Shown here: positions 33,598 to 41,873 of the stretch, piece after piece
Layout of the letters: each line of letters starts with the position of its first letter
Position numbering within the stretch: the stretch's first letter is position 1
Assembly: GCA_009780275.1 (NCBI GenBank)
Contig: WRAI01000011.1
Coordinates: 1-60,450 of the forward strand
Length of the DNA: 60,450 nt
Source of the DNA: Oscillospiraceae bacterium
Lineage (GTDB): Bacteria > Bacillota > Clostridia > Oscillospirales > UBA929
Reading direction: 5' to 3'
Translations under genes and position numbers: made by a program
The notes under the pieces: model-generated
Database searches by the model: none
Told to the model about the DNA's origin: nothing
The model's input: only the letters and a program-made list of their open reading frames with translations

Positions 33598-34446
33598 ATG
33601 CAACTCAAAAATGCAAAAGGTCACATCTACATCCCCGATGGTTCGGGTGCGGCGGCGGCTATGCAACGCACGACACACCTGTGCATTGCAGCACACCAAG
33701 ACGACGTGGAAATCATGGCATACGGCCCCATTGTCGAGTGCTACAACGACAGCAATAAGTTTTTCAGCGCTGTTGTTATCACTGATGGCGCAGGCTCACC
33801 GCGGGACGGAAAATATGCCTCGATGACCGATGAGGATATGCAGCTTGTACGCCGCCAAGAGCAGGACGCCGCCGCAAAAATGGGGCGTTACAGTGCTATG
33901 CTGCAACTCGGCTATCCAAGCAAAGCGGCAAAGGCATCGGGCGACGGACAGTGCGCCGAAGAACTAGCGGCAATTATTAAAGCCTGTGCGCCGGAGTTTT
34001 TGTTTACGCACAATTTAGCCGACAAACACGATACACACGTTGGCGTAGCATTGCGTACAATCGAAGCTATCCGTTCACTGCCAATGGAATTGCGCCCAAA
34101 GAAACTGTACAGCATGGAAGTTTGGCGCGGCTTAGACTGGCTGCTTGACAGCGACAAAGTTGTGTTTAACACTGACCCCGAGCCGCAATTGGCATCGGAT
34201 ATTTTAGCCGTATTCGAGTCACAGTGCGCAGGCGGCAAGCGATATGATTTAGCCGCTATCGGACGTCGAGTTGCCAACGCAACATTCTTCGCCTCGCACG
34301 CCGTTGATACCTGTAATAGTTGCAGCTACGCGCTTGATATCACAGCGTTGATTTTAGATGACACCATTTGCCCGGTCGACTTCATCAAAGCACATATCGA
34401 TAGTATGCGTGTTGATGTTGAGGATAGGCTTGCACGGATGAAGTAA
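33598..34446 (+). CDS. PIG-L-family deacetylase
   Basis: 282 residues, start behind AGGAGG. The LmbE/PIG-L zinc motif is AHQDDVE at residues 32-38 (usually AHPDD; Gln replaces Pro), followed by VVITDGAGSP, VRRQEQDAAAKM and the second site HNLADKHDTHV. These are Zn-dependent N-deacetylases of GlcNAc-containing or similar compounds (as in mycothiol and bacillithiol synthesis). The metal-binding His and Asp residues are kept. Substrate unknown. Sugar-related ROK genes and murB lie downstream. Confidence 0.85.
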   Translation: MQLKNAKGHIYIPDGSGAAAAMQRTTHLCIAAHQDDVEIMAYGPIVECYNDSNKFFSAVVITDGAGSPRDGKYASMTDEDMQLVRRQEQDAAAKMGRYSAMLQLGYPSKAAKASGDGQCAEELAAIIKACAPEFLFTHNLADKHDTHVGVALRTIEAIRSLPMELRPKKLYSMEVWRGLDWLLDSDKVVFNTDPEPQLASDILAVFESQCAGGKRYDLAAIGRRVANATFFASHAVDTCNSCSYALDITALILDDTICPVDFIKAHIDSMRVDVEDRLARMK

Positions 34447-34460
34447 ATTGCCGAACCATC

Positions 34461-34484
34461 GTAGGGGCGAACACTGTTCGCCCG
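34461..34484. repeat. Dispersed palindromic element (GTAGGGGCG type)
   Basis: GTAGG, then the perfect 9-bp inverted repeat GGGCGAACA-C-TGTTCGCCC (34465-34483), located 15 nt after the PIG-L stop. Confidence 0.7.
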
Positions 34485-34537
34485 CGCGTGTTGAGGTGAA
34501 GTGAAAATTTGTATTAGTAGGTAGATAGGATAAAAAG

Positions 34538-34909
34538 ATGATAAAGTCAATACTCGGTATTTCGTTTGATTGCCCAAACGCTAATGAATTAGCTGATTTT
34601 TATATGAACATATCAGGCTGGACAAGAGAGGAACTCTCTGGTGATGAGTGGGCAGGTCTTCGTACGCCGGAAGGCATTTTGTTAGTTTTTCAAACTGTGG
34701 AGGATTATACGCCGCCTGTTTGGCCATGGGAAAACGGAAAACAACAACAAATGGCGCATATAGATTTCTTTGTGGACAATTTGCAAGAAGTTGAAAAATT
34801 GGCTTTATATCATGGCGCAAAAAAATCTGAGATTCAATTCTTTGATACATCGACTGTGATGTTTGACCCTGCCGGACATCCTTTTTGTTTATCAACAGTC
34901 AAAGAATAA
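34538..34909 (+). CDS. VOC (glyoxalase/bleomycin-resistance-like) family protein
   Basis: 123 residues. One complete vicinal-oxygen-chelate unit: SILGISFDCPNANELADFY at the start, AHIDFFVDNLQEVEKLA in the middle and FDPAGHPFCL at the end, with the paired beta-alpha-beta-beta-beta layout. It may bind a metal (His in AHIDFF, Glu/His elsewhere). Substrate cannot be inferred. More AT-rich than its neighbours and possibly a recent arrival. Distantly comparable to the C-terminal part of the sigma-VOC protein at 4712. Confidence 0.8.
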   Translation: MIKSILGISFDCPNANELADFYMNISGWTREELSGDEWAGLRTPEGILLVFQTVEDYTPPVWPWENGKQQQMAHIDFFVDNLQEVEKLALYHGAKKSEIQFFDTSTVMFDPAGHPFCLSTVKE

Positions 34910-34980
34910 TATCCACTAATAAGCATTTTCTGCATTACCGGTTCAGGATGAGTAAACATTACAATTAAGGAGAAACTATT

Positions 34981-36360
34981 ATGCAACACCATGGAATTGA
35001 CATCAATGTCAAACACATTCCCGCACTGAATCCCGGCTTTGTGCCACTGTCGGCGTACAATCGCGCTTACGCCAAGCTAGCGACCCAACCGTTCGCCATC
35101 GCCATCGAGCGTGAGAATGGACAAGTTTTTACATTGGAAACCAAAATTATTGGTGATGGCAAGCATAACGACGCCGACAACGCCTATGCAGAACGCATGG
35201 TTAAACTGCTGCTGTGGGCGATTGGCGGGTTTAGAATCACCGTTTGCGGCAGCGACAGCATTGCCGCGCACATTAAAGAGCAATACAGCCCAACGGGCAA
35301 GCGCGCATTCGACAACGCCTTTATGGCGCGGGTCTACGAACGTGATTTTGAGGTGAACAGCTTGCCGTACGGGCAGCGTCCGCAAACGCACGAGGTCACC
35401 ACCGCGCTGAAACGCGACTTGTCGGGCTGCCGCATTGGCTTTGATGCCGGCGGCAGTGACCGCAAAGTCTCGGCAGTTGTTGATGGCGAGGCGATTTACA
35501 GCGAAGAAGTTGTTTGGCATCCTAAAATCACAGCTGACCCGATGTATCATTTCAATGGCATTGTCGATGCCATGAAGACTGCGGCCAGTAAAATGCCACG
35601 TGTCGATGCCATCGGCGTGTCATCAGCCGGCATTTATGTGGCTAATCGAACGGCAGTTGCGTCACTGTTCTTGAAAGTCGAGCCCGATGATTTTGAGCGC
35701 GTAGTTAAGGATATTTACATCAACGCCGCCAAAGAAATCGGCGATGTGCCGCTCGTCGTGGCAAACGACGGCGATGTGACGGCACTGGCAGGTGCAATGG
35801 GACTTGGGGAAAACAATGTGCTTGGCATTGCCATGGGCACAAGCCTTGCGGCGGGATACATTGACGGCAACGGTAATATTACCGGACGACTTAACGAGTT
35901 GGCGTTTGCGCCGGTCGACGGGCAAGATAATGCCTTTGAAGATGAGTGGTCGGGCGATATCGGTTGCGGTGTAAAGTGCATGTCGCAAGACGGCGTGGCA
36001 CTACTTTGCCCCGCAGCGGGTATTGAATTGCCGGCTGATGCGACACCGGCAGAAAAATTGACCTTTGTGCAAAATCTAATGAAAGACGACGACGCGAGAG
36101 CCGCCGCAATTTTTGACTCGATTGGTGTGTATCTTGGTCATGCGCTGGCATTGTGGCGCACGATTTATCCCATGCGCCACGTGTTGTTGCTGGGGCGCGT
36201 GATGAGTGGCAAAGGCGGCGATATTGTCATTGAAAAAGCGCGTCAAGTGCTTAAAGACGACTACCCCGAAATCGCCGATTTGAATTTGCTGTTGCCTGAT
36301 GAAAAGACGCGCCGTGTCGGTCAAAGCGCAGCTGCGGCGGCGTTGCCGTCGATTGGCTAG
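34981..36360 (+). CDS. ROK/ASKHA-fold protein with an N-terminal extension
   Basis: 459 residues, start behind AAGGAG. Residues about 150-459 carry an actin-like ATPase/sugar-kinase core: IGFDAGGSDRKVSAV as the phosphate-1 loop, AIGVSSAGIYV, VANDGDVTALAG, and GIAMGTSLAAGYI as phosphate-2. The Cys-rich ROK zinc motif is not obvious (only IGCGVKCMSQDG). The first 150 residues are an unrecognised extension. It could be a sugar kinase with a changed substrate or a regulator without DNA-binding domain. Upstream of and probably related to the adjacent ROK glucokinase. Confidence 0.7.
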   Translation: MQHHGIDINVKHIPALNPGFVPLSAYNRAYAKLATQPFAIAIERENGQVFTLETKIIGDGKHNDADNAYAERMVKLLLWAIGGFRITVCGSDSIAAHIKEQYSPTGKRAFDNAFMARVYERDFEVNSLPYGQRPQTHEVTTALKRDLSGCRIGFDAGGSDRKVSAVVDGEAIYSEEVVWHPKITADPMYHFNGIVDAMKTAASKMPRVDAIGVSSAGIYVANRTAVASLFLKVEPDDFERVVKDIYINAAKEIGDVPLVVANDGDVTALAGAMGLGENNVLGIAMGTSLAAGYIDGNGNITGRLNELAFAPVDGQDNAFEDEWSGDIGCGVKCMSQDGVALLCPAAGIELPADATPAEKLTFVQNLMKDDDARAAAIFDSIGVYLGHALALWRTIYPMRHVLLLGRVMSGKGGDIVIEKARQVLKDDYPEIADLNLLLPDEKTRRVGQSAAAAALPSIG

Positions 36361-36375
36361 ATAAATGACTTTGCA

Positions 36376-36403
36376 GGGGGGGCGGGGTTCACCCGCCCCT
36401 ACG
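36376..36403. repeat. Dispersed palindromic element (CGCCCCTAC type)
   Basis: GGGGCGGG-GTTCA-CCCGCCCC stem (36379-36399) followed by TACG, in the gap between the two ROK-fold genes. Confidence 0.7.
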
Positions 36404-36423
36404 TTAATTTTGGAGGATTTTCC

Positions 36424-37368
36424 ATGTACACCATAGGCATAGATGTTGGCGGCATGAGCCTTGTTGCCGGCGTAGTGACCCGTGAGGGAAAACTGCTGGG
36501 CAAAGCCAGCCTGCCCACGCGCCAAGACACTGACCCGCAATTGTTGGCTGATGACTTGATTGCCATAGCGCGTGAAGCTTGTGTTAAAGCGAACGTTGAC
36601 ACGGCAGACATTGACGCTATTGGGTTGGGCTTTCCCGGCTCGGTGGATGCCGATACCGTGATTTACTGTTGCAATATTCCGTCGTTGCAAGAGCCTGTCA
36701 AGCTGCCCGCCATGATGCGCAAGCAATGGGATGTGCCAATTGCATTAGAAAATGATGCCAACGCCGCTGCGCTCGGCGAGGCGAAAGTTGGCAGCGCAAA
36801 AGGTTGCGACGATGTGCTGTTTATCACGCTCGGCACAGGTGTTGGCGGCGGCATTGTCATCGGCGGCAAAGTGTATGCCGGTTTTAACCATCTCGGCGGC
36901 GAACTTGGGCATATGGTTATTGTGTATGACGGCGAGCCTTGCGGTTGCGGCCGTAAAGGTTGCTGGGAATCGTACGCTTCAGCGACGGCACTCATGCGCA
37001 TGACACGCGAAGCTATGGAGGCTTATCCGGACAGCCGCTTGTGGCGTCAAGTAAAAACACTTGACGGCGTGAGCGGGCGGACAGCATTTGACGCCATGCG
37101 CGACGGCGACGAAATCGCAAAAGGCGTTGTGTTGCAGTATATGGAGATGCTTGGCTGTGGGCTGGCAAATATGATCAATATTCTCGAACCAGAAGTCGTC
37201 TGTATTGGCGGCGGCATTGCTAACGAGGGAGATGCGCTAATTGTGCCGCTAACAGCCATTGTCGAACGTGAGAGTTATAATAAGACAGCGAAAAAGGCAG
37301 TCATTCGCACTGCGGCGTTAGGCAATGACGCGGGCGTGATTGGTGCAGCATTGGTGGCAGTGGGTTAG
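36424..37368 (+). CDS. glcK: ROK-family glucokinase
   Basis: 314 residues, start behind GGAGG. Phosphorylates glucose (or a related hexose) with ATP in the cytosol. IGIDVGGMSLVAGVV at the N-terminus, LENDANAAALGEAK, LGTGVGGGIVIGGKV, and the ROK zinc site spanning ELGHM through EPCGCGRKGCWESYAS are all present. GGGIANEGD follows near the end. Length fits Firmicutes glucokinases. N-acetylmannosamine or other hexose specificity cannot be excluded from sequence alone. Confidence 0.88.
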   Translation: MYTIGIDVGGMSLVAGVVTREGKLLGKASLPTRQDTDPQLLADDLIAIAREACVKANVDTADIDAIGLGFPGSVDADTVIYCCNIPSLQEPVKLPAMMRKQWDVPIALENDANAAALGEAKVGSAKGCDDVLFITLGTGVGGGIVIGGKVYAGFNHLGGELGHMVIVYDGEPCGCGRKGCWESYASATALMRMTREAMEAYPDSRLWRQVKTLDGVSGRTAFDAMRDGDEIAKGVVLQYMEMLGCGLANMINILEPEVVCIGGGIANEGDALIVPLTAIVERESYNKTAKKAVIRTAALGNDAGVIGAALVAVG

Positions 37369-37408
37369 TAGAAAATTTATATTTGCAAAGGCGTGTTGAG
37401 GTGAGTAT

Positions 37409-37888
37409 ATGATTCGTCATACAGTTGAATTAACAGTGCCAAACGCGACAGCGAAGCAATTTTTTGATTTTATGAGTAACCCTTGCGACCAACGATATAG
37501 TGAATGGTGGCCGGGGGAACATTTGCAATTTCACATCGTTAAACACGGCAAGGAAAATCATCTCGGCGATGTGGTTTTTATGGATGAGTACTTGGGTGAA
37601 AATCGCCGATTGACTTTCTATGCAGTTGTGATTACAGCAAGCCACGCAAATAAAATCGAATGGCAGATGAAAAAAGCAAAATTGCGACTTCCGGCGATAG
37701 TGGAATTGGAGTTAAATGACACTGATGAGGGTGTTCGTCTAAAGCACGAGCTACGAATTGGTTATTCCGGCATAGGGAAAGTTTTTGACCCATTTATTAA
37801 GTTATATTTCAATAAGTCTTTTCAAGAAGCACTTGAAAAACATTGTAAAATTGAGTGGTTTAAGTTAGCCGAATACCTTATAGTATAA
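37409..37888 (+). CDS. SRPBCC/START-like small protein
   Basis: 159 residues. The sequence opens with HTVELTVPNATAKQFFDFM and continues with WWPGEHLQFHIVKHG, strand-rich central segments and a long C-terminal helix (FNKSFQEALEKHCKIEWF). This is the outline of a helix-grip SRPBCC ligand-binding fold. No catalytic motif is visible. Located between the glucokinase and murB; ligand and role unknown. Confidence 0.6.
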   Translation: MIRHTVELTVPNATAKQFFDFMSNPCDQRYSEWWPGEHLQFHIVKHGKENHLGDVVFMDEYLGENRRLTFYAVVITASHANKIEWQMKKAKLRLPAIVELELNDTDEGVRLKHELRIGYSGIGKVFDPFIKLYFNKSFQEALEKHCKIEWFKLAEYLIV

Positions 37889-37953
37889 GCATTTTCCAAC
37901 ACAGCGTATAAATCAACACACCTGCGCGTAACATGAAAGGAGAGGTGGTAGCT

Positions 37954-38871
37954 ATGGATGCAATTCAAAACGTGACGGCGGCTTGGGAAACACAGGGGCG
38001 AAAAGCCTTACGTGATGAGCTGTTAAGTCGTCACACCACCTTTCACGTCGGCGGCGCAGCACCACTGATGTTGTTGCCGCAAACCGTAGATGAGCTGTTG
38101 ATAGCATTGGAATTATGCCGCAACGCAAATATTCCATATTTCCTGCTGGGCAACGGCTCAAATATCCTGGCCGCCGATGAGGGTTGGTCAGGCGTTATCA
38201 TTAAGACAAAAGACGGTTTGCAAGAAGTATCACTTGACAGCAACGACGGTGAAGGTGTTGTTGCTGACTGCGGTTTAATGCTCTCGCGTGTAGCGATTTT
38301 CGCAGCAGAACATAACCTGGACGGCATGGCTTGGGCACACGGCATCCCGGGCACGGTAGGCGGTGCGGTCAAAATGAACGGCGGTGCGTATGATGGCTGT
38401 ATGAGTGATATCGTGTGCGGCGTTGATGCGGTCACCGCGGATGGCAAGCAAATTTACTTGACAGGCGAAGAATGTCAATTTTCTTATCGACATTCTATAT
38501 TTATGGATAAAAACTGGACAGTGTTGCGCGCTCATTTCAAATTGAAACGAGGCCAAAAGGCAACCATTCAAGCGCGAATGGAAGAGTTGCAAGGCAAGCG
38601 CAAAAAAAGCCAGCCATTGGAATTTCCAAGCGCGGGCAGTTATTTCAAACGTCCGCCCGGATATTACGCGGCGGCATTGATTGATGAGTGCGGGCTGAAA
38701 GGCTACCGTACAGGCGACGCGCAGGTGAGCGAAAAACATGCTGGATTTGTTATCAATTACGGAAACGCCACGGCGGCGGATATGATTGCCTTGGAAATGC
38801 ATATTAAAGCGACCGTTAAGGCACAAACAGGCGTTGAGTTGATATGTGAAGTGGTCAAATTAGGCCTATGA
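37954..38871 (+). CDS. murB: UDP-N-acetylenolpyruvoylglucosamine reductase
   Basis: 305 residues from the ATG at 37954, chosen over the ATG at 37933 because the AAAGGAG lies between them. It reduces UDP-GlcNAc-enolpyruvate to UDP-MurNAc with NADPH and FAD in peptidoglycan synthesis. FAD-binding LLGNGSNILAAD, HGIPGTVGGAVKMNGGAYDG, YRHSIF, the catalytic Ser region PSAGSYFKRP, and SEKHAGFVIN all match. Stop overlaps the whiA start (ATGA). The rapZ and yvcK genes that commonly lie between murB and whiA are absent. Confidence 0.95.
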   Translation: MDAIQNVTAAWETQGRKALRDELLSRHTTFHVGGAAPLMLLPQTVDELLIALELCRNANIPYFLLGNGSNILAADEGWSGVIIKTKDGLQEVSLDSNDGEGVVADCGLMLSRVAIFAAEHNLDGMAWAHGIPGTVGGAVKMNGGAYDGCMSDIVCGVDAVTADGKQIYLTGEECQFSYRHSIFMDKNWTVLRAHFKLKRGQKATIQARMEELQGKRKKSQPLEFPSAGSYFKRPPGYYAAALIDECGLKGYRTGDAQVSEKHAGFVINYGNATAADMIALEMHIKATVKAQTGVELICEVVKLGL

Positions 38872-39779
38872 TAACGTTCAGCCAGCAAGTCAAGCAAGAG
38901 CTGTGTGCCGTGATTGCGGACAGGCCGTGCTGTCGGCGTGCATTGCTATATGGTATATTGCTGTTCGGCCATACATTTTCACGCAATGAGGTAAAAATTG
39001 TTACGAAGTACGATTGTATTGTTTCTATTTTCCAAGAAACGACGCAAGAACTGCTTGGCTTCTCTTTTGAGCAGAAAGTCATGGGCGACGGCAAAACCGT
39101 ACTGTCATTGCGGGATAAAACGCATTTGTACGCACTGTTTGACCTTTATGACTACGGACACTCGATGTCAATTGCACTGCACATCAATAACGCGTTGTTG
39201 GAGGACGAGTGTTGCCGCAGTACTTTCTTGCGCGGTGCGTTTCTATCGGCGGGGGCAGTTAATGCGCCGATGACAGATGAGTTACGGACAACTACGGAAA
39301 AATTTCATCTTGAAATTTCGGGCAGCCATTACTACGTTATGCGCGAATTTTTGGCGTTGTTGCGCGAGATGGCGTTAGACCCGCGTCTGACACGACGCAA
39401 GTCGGGCTATGTTATTTATTTCAAAGCGGCTGAGGCAATTGGCGATGTGCTGCTGCTGGCGGGCGCGCAATCGGCCTACATGACGGTCGTAATGGCACAG
39501 ATGGAGCGGCAGTTGCGCAATGACGTAAATCGCAAAGTCAACTGCGAAACAGGCAACCTCACCCGTATTGTCGAGGCGGCGACACAGCACCGCATTGCCA
39601 CACAGAAACTCATGGACAGCGGGGCATTTGCAGCATTGTCCGAAGACTTACAAAAGACTGCCATGTTGCGTGTGGAGAACCCTGAATGGTCATTGTCGGA
39701 GCTGGCAGAGGCCTTGAGTATCAGCAAATCAGCGTTGAACCACCGGTTGCGAAAAATTGTACAGTTAAGTAAAGAATAG
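38868..39779 (+). CDS. whiA: Sporulation/division regulator WhiA
   Basis: 303 residues. N-terminal LAGLIDADG-like fold (FSQQVKQELC, CCRRALLYGILL, STFLRGAFLSAGAV) and C-terminal helix-turn-helix (NPEWSLSELAEALSISKSAL then NHRLRKI). WhiA controls sporulation in actinobacteria and cell division or chromosome segregation in Bacillus. The 4-nt overlap with murB indicates coupled translation. In most Firmicutes whiA is separated from murB by rapZ and yvcK, so this cluster is condensed. Confidence 0.95.
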   Translation: MITFSQQVKQELCAVIADRPCCRRALLYGILLFGHTFSRNEVKIVTKYDCIVSIFQETTQELLGFSFEQKVMGDGKTVLSLRDKTHLYALFDLYDYGHSMSIALHINNALLEDECCRSTFLRGAFLSAGAVNAPMTDELRTTTEKFHLEISGSHYYVMREFLALLREMALDPRLTRRKSGYVIYFKAAEAIGDVLLLAGAQSAYMTVVMAQMERQLRNDVNRKVNCETGNLTRIVEAATQHRIATQKLMDSGAFAALSEDLQKTAMLRVENPEWSLSELAEALSISKSALNHRLRKIVQLSKE

Positions 39780-39819
39780 AGTTGTCGTATATGGGGCGTA
39801 ACAGGGAGGAGAAATAATC

Positions 39820-40698
39820 ATGCTGGAACAGATTTTTGACAAACTCGACATGTCACAGGAAGCACGCAATGTAATGGCGGATATGCGCGGAAAGTACGGT
39901 GAGTTGCAAGACTTGCAGAACGACTTGTTCAATGCCGATGTTTCGGAAGAAACATTGGTTGAGAAAACCAGTCAACGCGCCAAGGAGTTGGGTGTTCATG
40001 AGTATACGTTTGCACTCTATTTGTTGGTGATTTCTGCGAAGAAGCTGCGTGAGCGATACGATGAGCAAGGAATCAGTGACGAGATTTTCTGGGATTCACT
40101 GATGGACATCAAATACAAGATGCGTGAGTGCCAAGAAGTACATGGCATTATCGGCACATTCGTCTTTGGTTGGTTCTCCGGCTTTTATCGTATGCAACGG
40201 TTCGCTTTAGGGCGGATGCAATATGATATTGCTAAGTATTGGTGGAAAACGCCCTACGAAAACGGCGATTTGCACATCGAAAAAGGGTATCCCATACTAA
40301 GCTGCCATATTCCGTCATCGGGCGAACCTTTGACTAAAGCGGTCAGGCTTGATTCCTATCGCAGAGCCTACGAATTCACCGCCGGCATGGACGGGTACCG
40401 CCCACTTGTAATTATATGCGACACATGGCTTTTTTATCCGGAACACAAGAATTTCTTGCCGAAAAATTCAAATATCCTTGACTTTATGGACGACTTTACC
40501 ATTGTGGAACACGTTGAAACCGACGGGTTTCCCGATGCTTGGCGTATTTTTGCCGCAGCAAGCAAACTACCGCCCGAGCAATGGCCAACCGACACATCGC
40601 TGCAACGTGCCTTCGCCGAACGCGTGCGAGCAGGGTTGCCGACCGGCCTGGGGCGTGGACTTCTAATTTTTGATGGGGAGAACATTGTGCATGGCTGA
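39820..40698 (+). CDS. Acyltransferase-domain protein (NAT_N plus GNAT_C-like)
   Basis: 292 residues, start behind GGAGGAG. The N-terminal half is helical (EQIFDKLDMSQEARNVMADM, KELGVHEYTFALYLL). The C-terminal half (GRMQYDIAKYW, GYPILSCHIPSSGEPL, GYRPLVIICDTWLFYPEHK, AFAERVRAGLPTGLGRGLL) is what I recognise as the GNAT-like C-terminal domain of clostridial acyltransferase-domain proteins. Activity is not established to my knowledge. The end overlaps the Nudix-methyltransferase gene by 8 nt, so the two are co-expressed and possibly act together. Confidence 0.7.
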   Translation: MLEQIFDKLDMSQEARNVMADMRGKYGELQDLQNDLFNADVSEETLVEKTSQRAKELGVHEYTFALYLLVISAKKLRERYDEQGISDEIFWDSLMDIKYKMRECQEVHGIIGTFVFGWFSGFYRMQRFALGRMQYDIAKYWWKTPYENGDLHIEKGYPILSCHIPSSGEPLTKAVRLDSYRRAYEFTAGMDGYRPLVIICDTWLFYPEHKNFLPKNSNILDFMDDFTIVEHVETDGFPDAWRIFAAASKLPPEQWPTDTSLQRAFAERVRAGLPTGLGRGLLIFDGENIVHG

Positions 40699-41803
40699 AA
40701 TGTGGGATATGCTAGATGAGCACGGCAACAAAACCGGGCGCTTGATGGAACGCGGGGCACCGATGGCGGACGGTGAATATCACTTGATTGTGCACGTTTG
40801 GATTATGAACCCCCAAGGCGAGTTTTTGATATCCAAACGCACGCCAAACAAGCCGTGGCCGAATCTCTGGGAATGTACCGGCGGCAGCGCGGTCGCGGGT
40901 GACAACAGCTTGACAACGGCGAGTAAAGAAGTGCAAGAAGAACTTGGACTGACGCTTGACCCCAAGAACGGGCAGATGTTTAAGCGATATAATCGAAAGC
41001 ATTATGAAGTGCAGCATAACGACATAAGCGATGTCTGGCTCTTTCGGCAGGATTTTGATATCAATGACGTTGTGCTGCTGCCCGACGAAACGTGCGATGC
41101 CGTGTGGGCGAGTAAATCAACCATTTTGCAAATGATGGAAGACGGTACTTTTATACCCAAGCACGTATACCCGTACATAGATGAATTGTTTTATTTTTGC
41201 GATAAACCGTTTTGGGAAATCGGGTATCACGATAAAAATGTTTCGACTTTCTCGAAAGGCGCGACTGCCGATGTTGCGGCTTTTCATCAAAACTTCAAGT
41301 CTAATTCGCGCATTCTTGACGTTGGTTGCGGCGAGGGACGTAACTCTATCTTCTTGGCCGAACAAGGACACACAGTCGACGCATTTGACTTGTCTGAGGC
41401 GGGCATTGCAAAGGCGAAAGCCATTGCTGCTGATAAAGGCGTTGTTGTCAATTTCACGGCTTGCGATGTTGGCGATTACGTTTTAGGCGGTGACTATGAC
41501 GTGATTTTATCGCACGGCGTTTTGCACTTGCCGGAGAAAGCTGTGCGGGATAAGTTTATTGCTAATATGCAAACGCACACTAAATCGGGCGGCTACAACC
41601 TCGTTGACGTGTTCACCAACCGCGTGCCTGCCACGCCGGATAATGCGCCGTTTACCAAGAGCCTGTTCGACATAGGCGAATTGCCTGCGAAATATGACGG
41701 CTGGACAATACTTTCGCACGAAGAATTTACATTTTGCGATGCGCACCCCGGCGGCGTTTCACACGAGCACGCAAAGGAGCGAATCACGGCGCAAAAACCG
41801 TAG
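40691..41803 (+). CDS. Nudix hydrolase-SAM methyltransferase fusion
   Basis: 370 residues from the ATG at 40691 with GGGGAG 10 nt upstream. Residues 1 to about 175 are a Nudix domain of the YfcD/IPP-isomerase-like type (WDMLDEHGNKTGRLMERG at the start). Its Nudix box is at residues 64-87 with GGSAVAGD and KEVQEELGL; the first Glu of the canonical box is Asp here. Residues about 190-370 are a class I SAM methyltransferase with motif I LDVGCGEGRN (209-218), FDLSEAG and VILSHGVLHL, like the TehB group. The fusion suggests successive hydrolysis and methylation of one metabolite, or repair of a methylated product (inference). Confidence 0.85.
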   Translation: MAEMWDMLDEHGNKTGRLMERGAPMADGEYHLIVHVWIMNPQGEFLISKRTPNKPWPNLWECTGGSAVAGDNSLTTASKEVQEELGLTLDPKNGQMFKRYNRKHYEVQHNDISDVWLFRQDFDINDVVLLPDETCDAVWASKSTILQMMEDGTFIPKHVYPYIDELFYFCDKPFWEIGYHDKNVSTFSKGATADVAAFHQNFKSNSRILDVGCGEGRNSIFLAEQGHTVDAFDLSEAGIAKAKAIAADKGVVVNFTACDVGDYVLGGDYDVILSHGVLHLPEKAVRDKFIANMQTHTKSGGYNLVDVFTNRVPATPDNAPFTKSLFDIGELPAKYDGWTILSHEEFTFCDAHPGGVSHEHAKERITAQKP

Positions 41804-41836
41804 TGGCGGCCTGCGTTCGTCCGTCACCCAAAAACA

Positions 41837-41860
41837 GCAAGAGCAGAGCCCTTGCCCTAC
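41837..41860. repeat. Short GCAAGAGCAGAG repeat with CCCTAC flank
   Basis: GCAAGAGCAGAG followed by CCCTTGCCCTAC, an imperfect palindrome. The first 12 nt match 4688-4699, and the CCCTAC end resembles the GTAGGG flank of the other palindromes. Lies just before the ribosome binding site of the lipoprotein gene. Confidence 0.4.
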
Positions 41861-41873
41861 AAAGGAGAATTTT

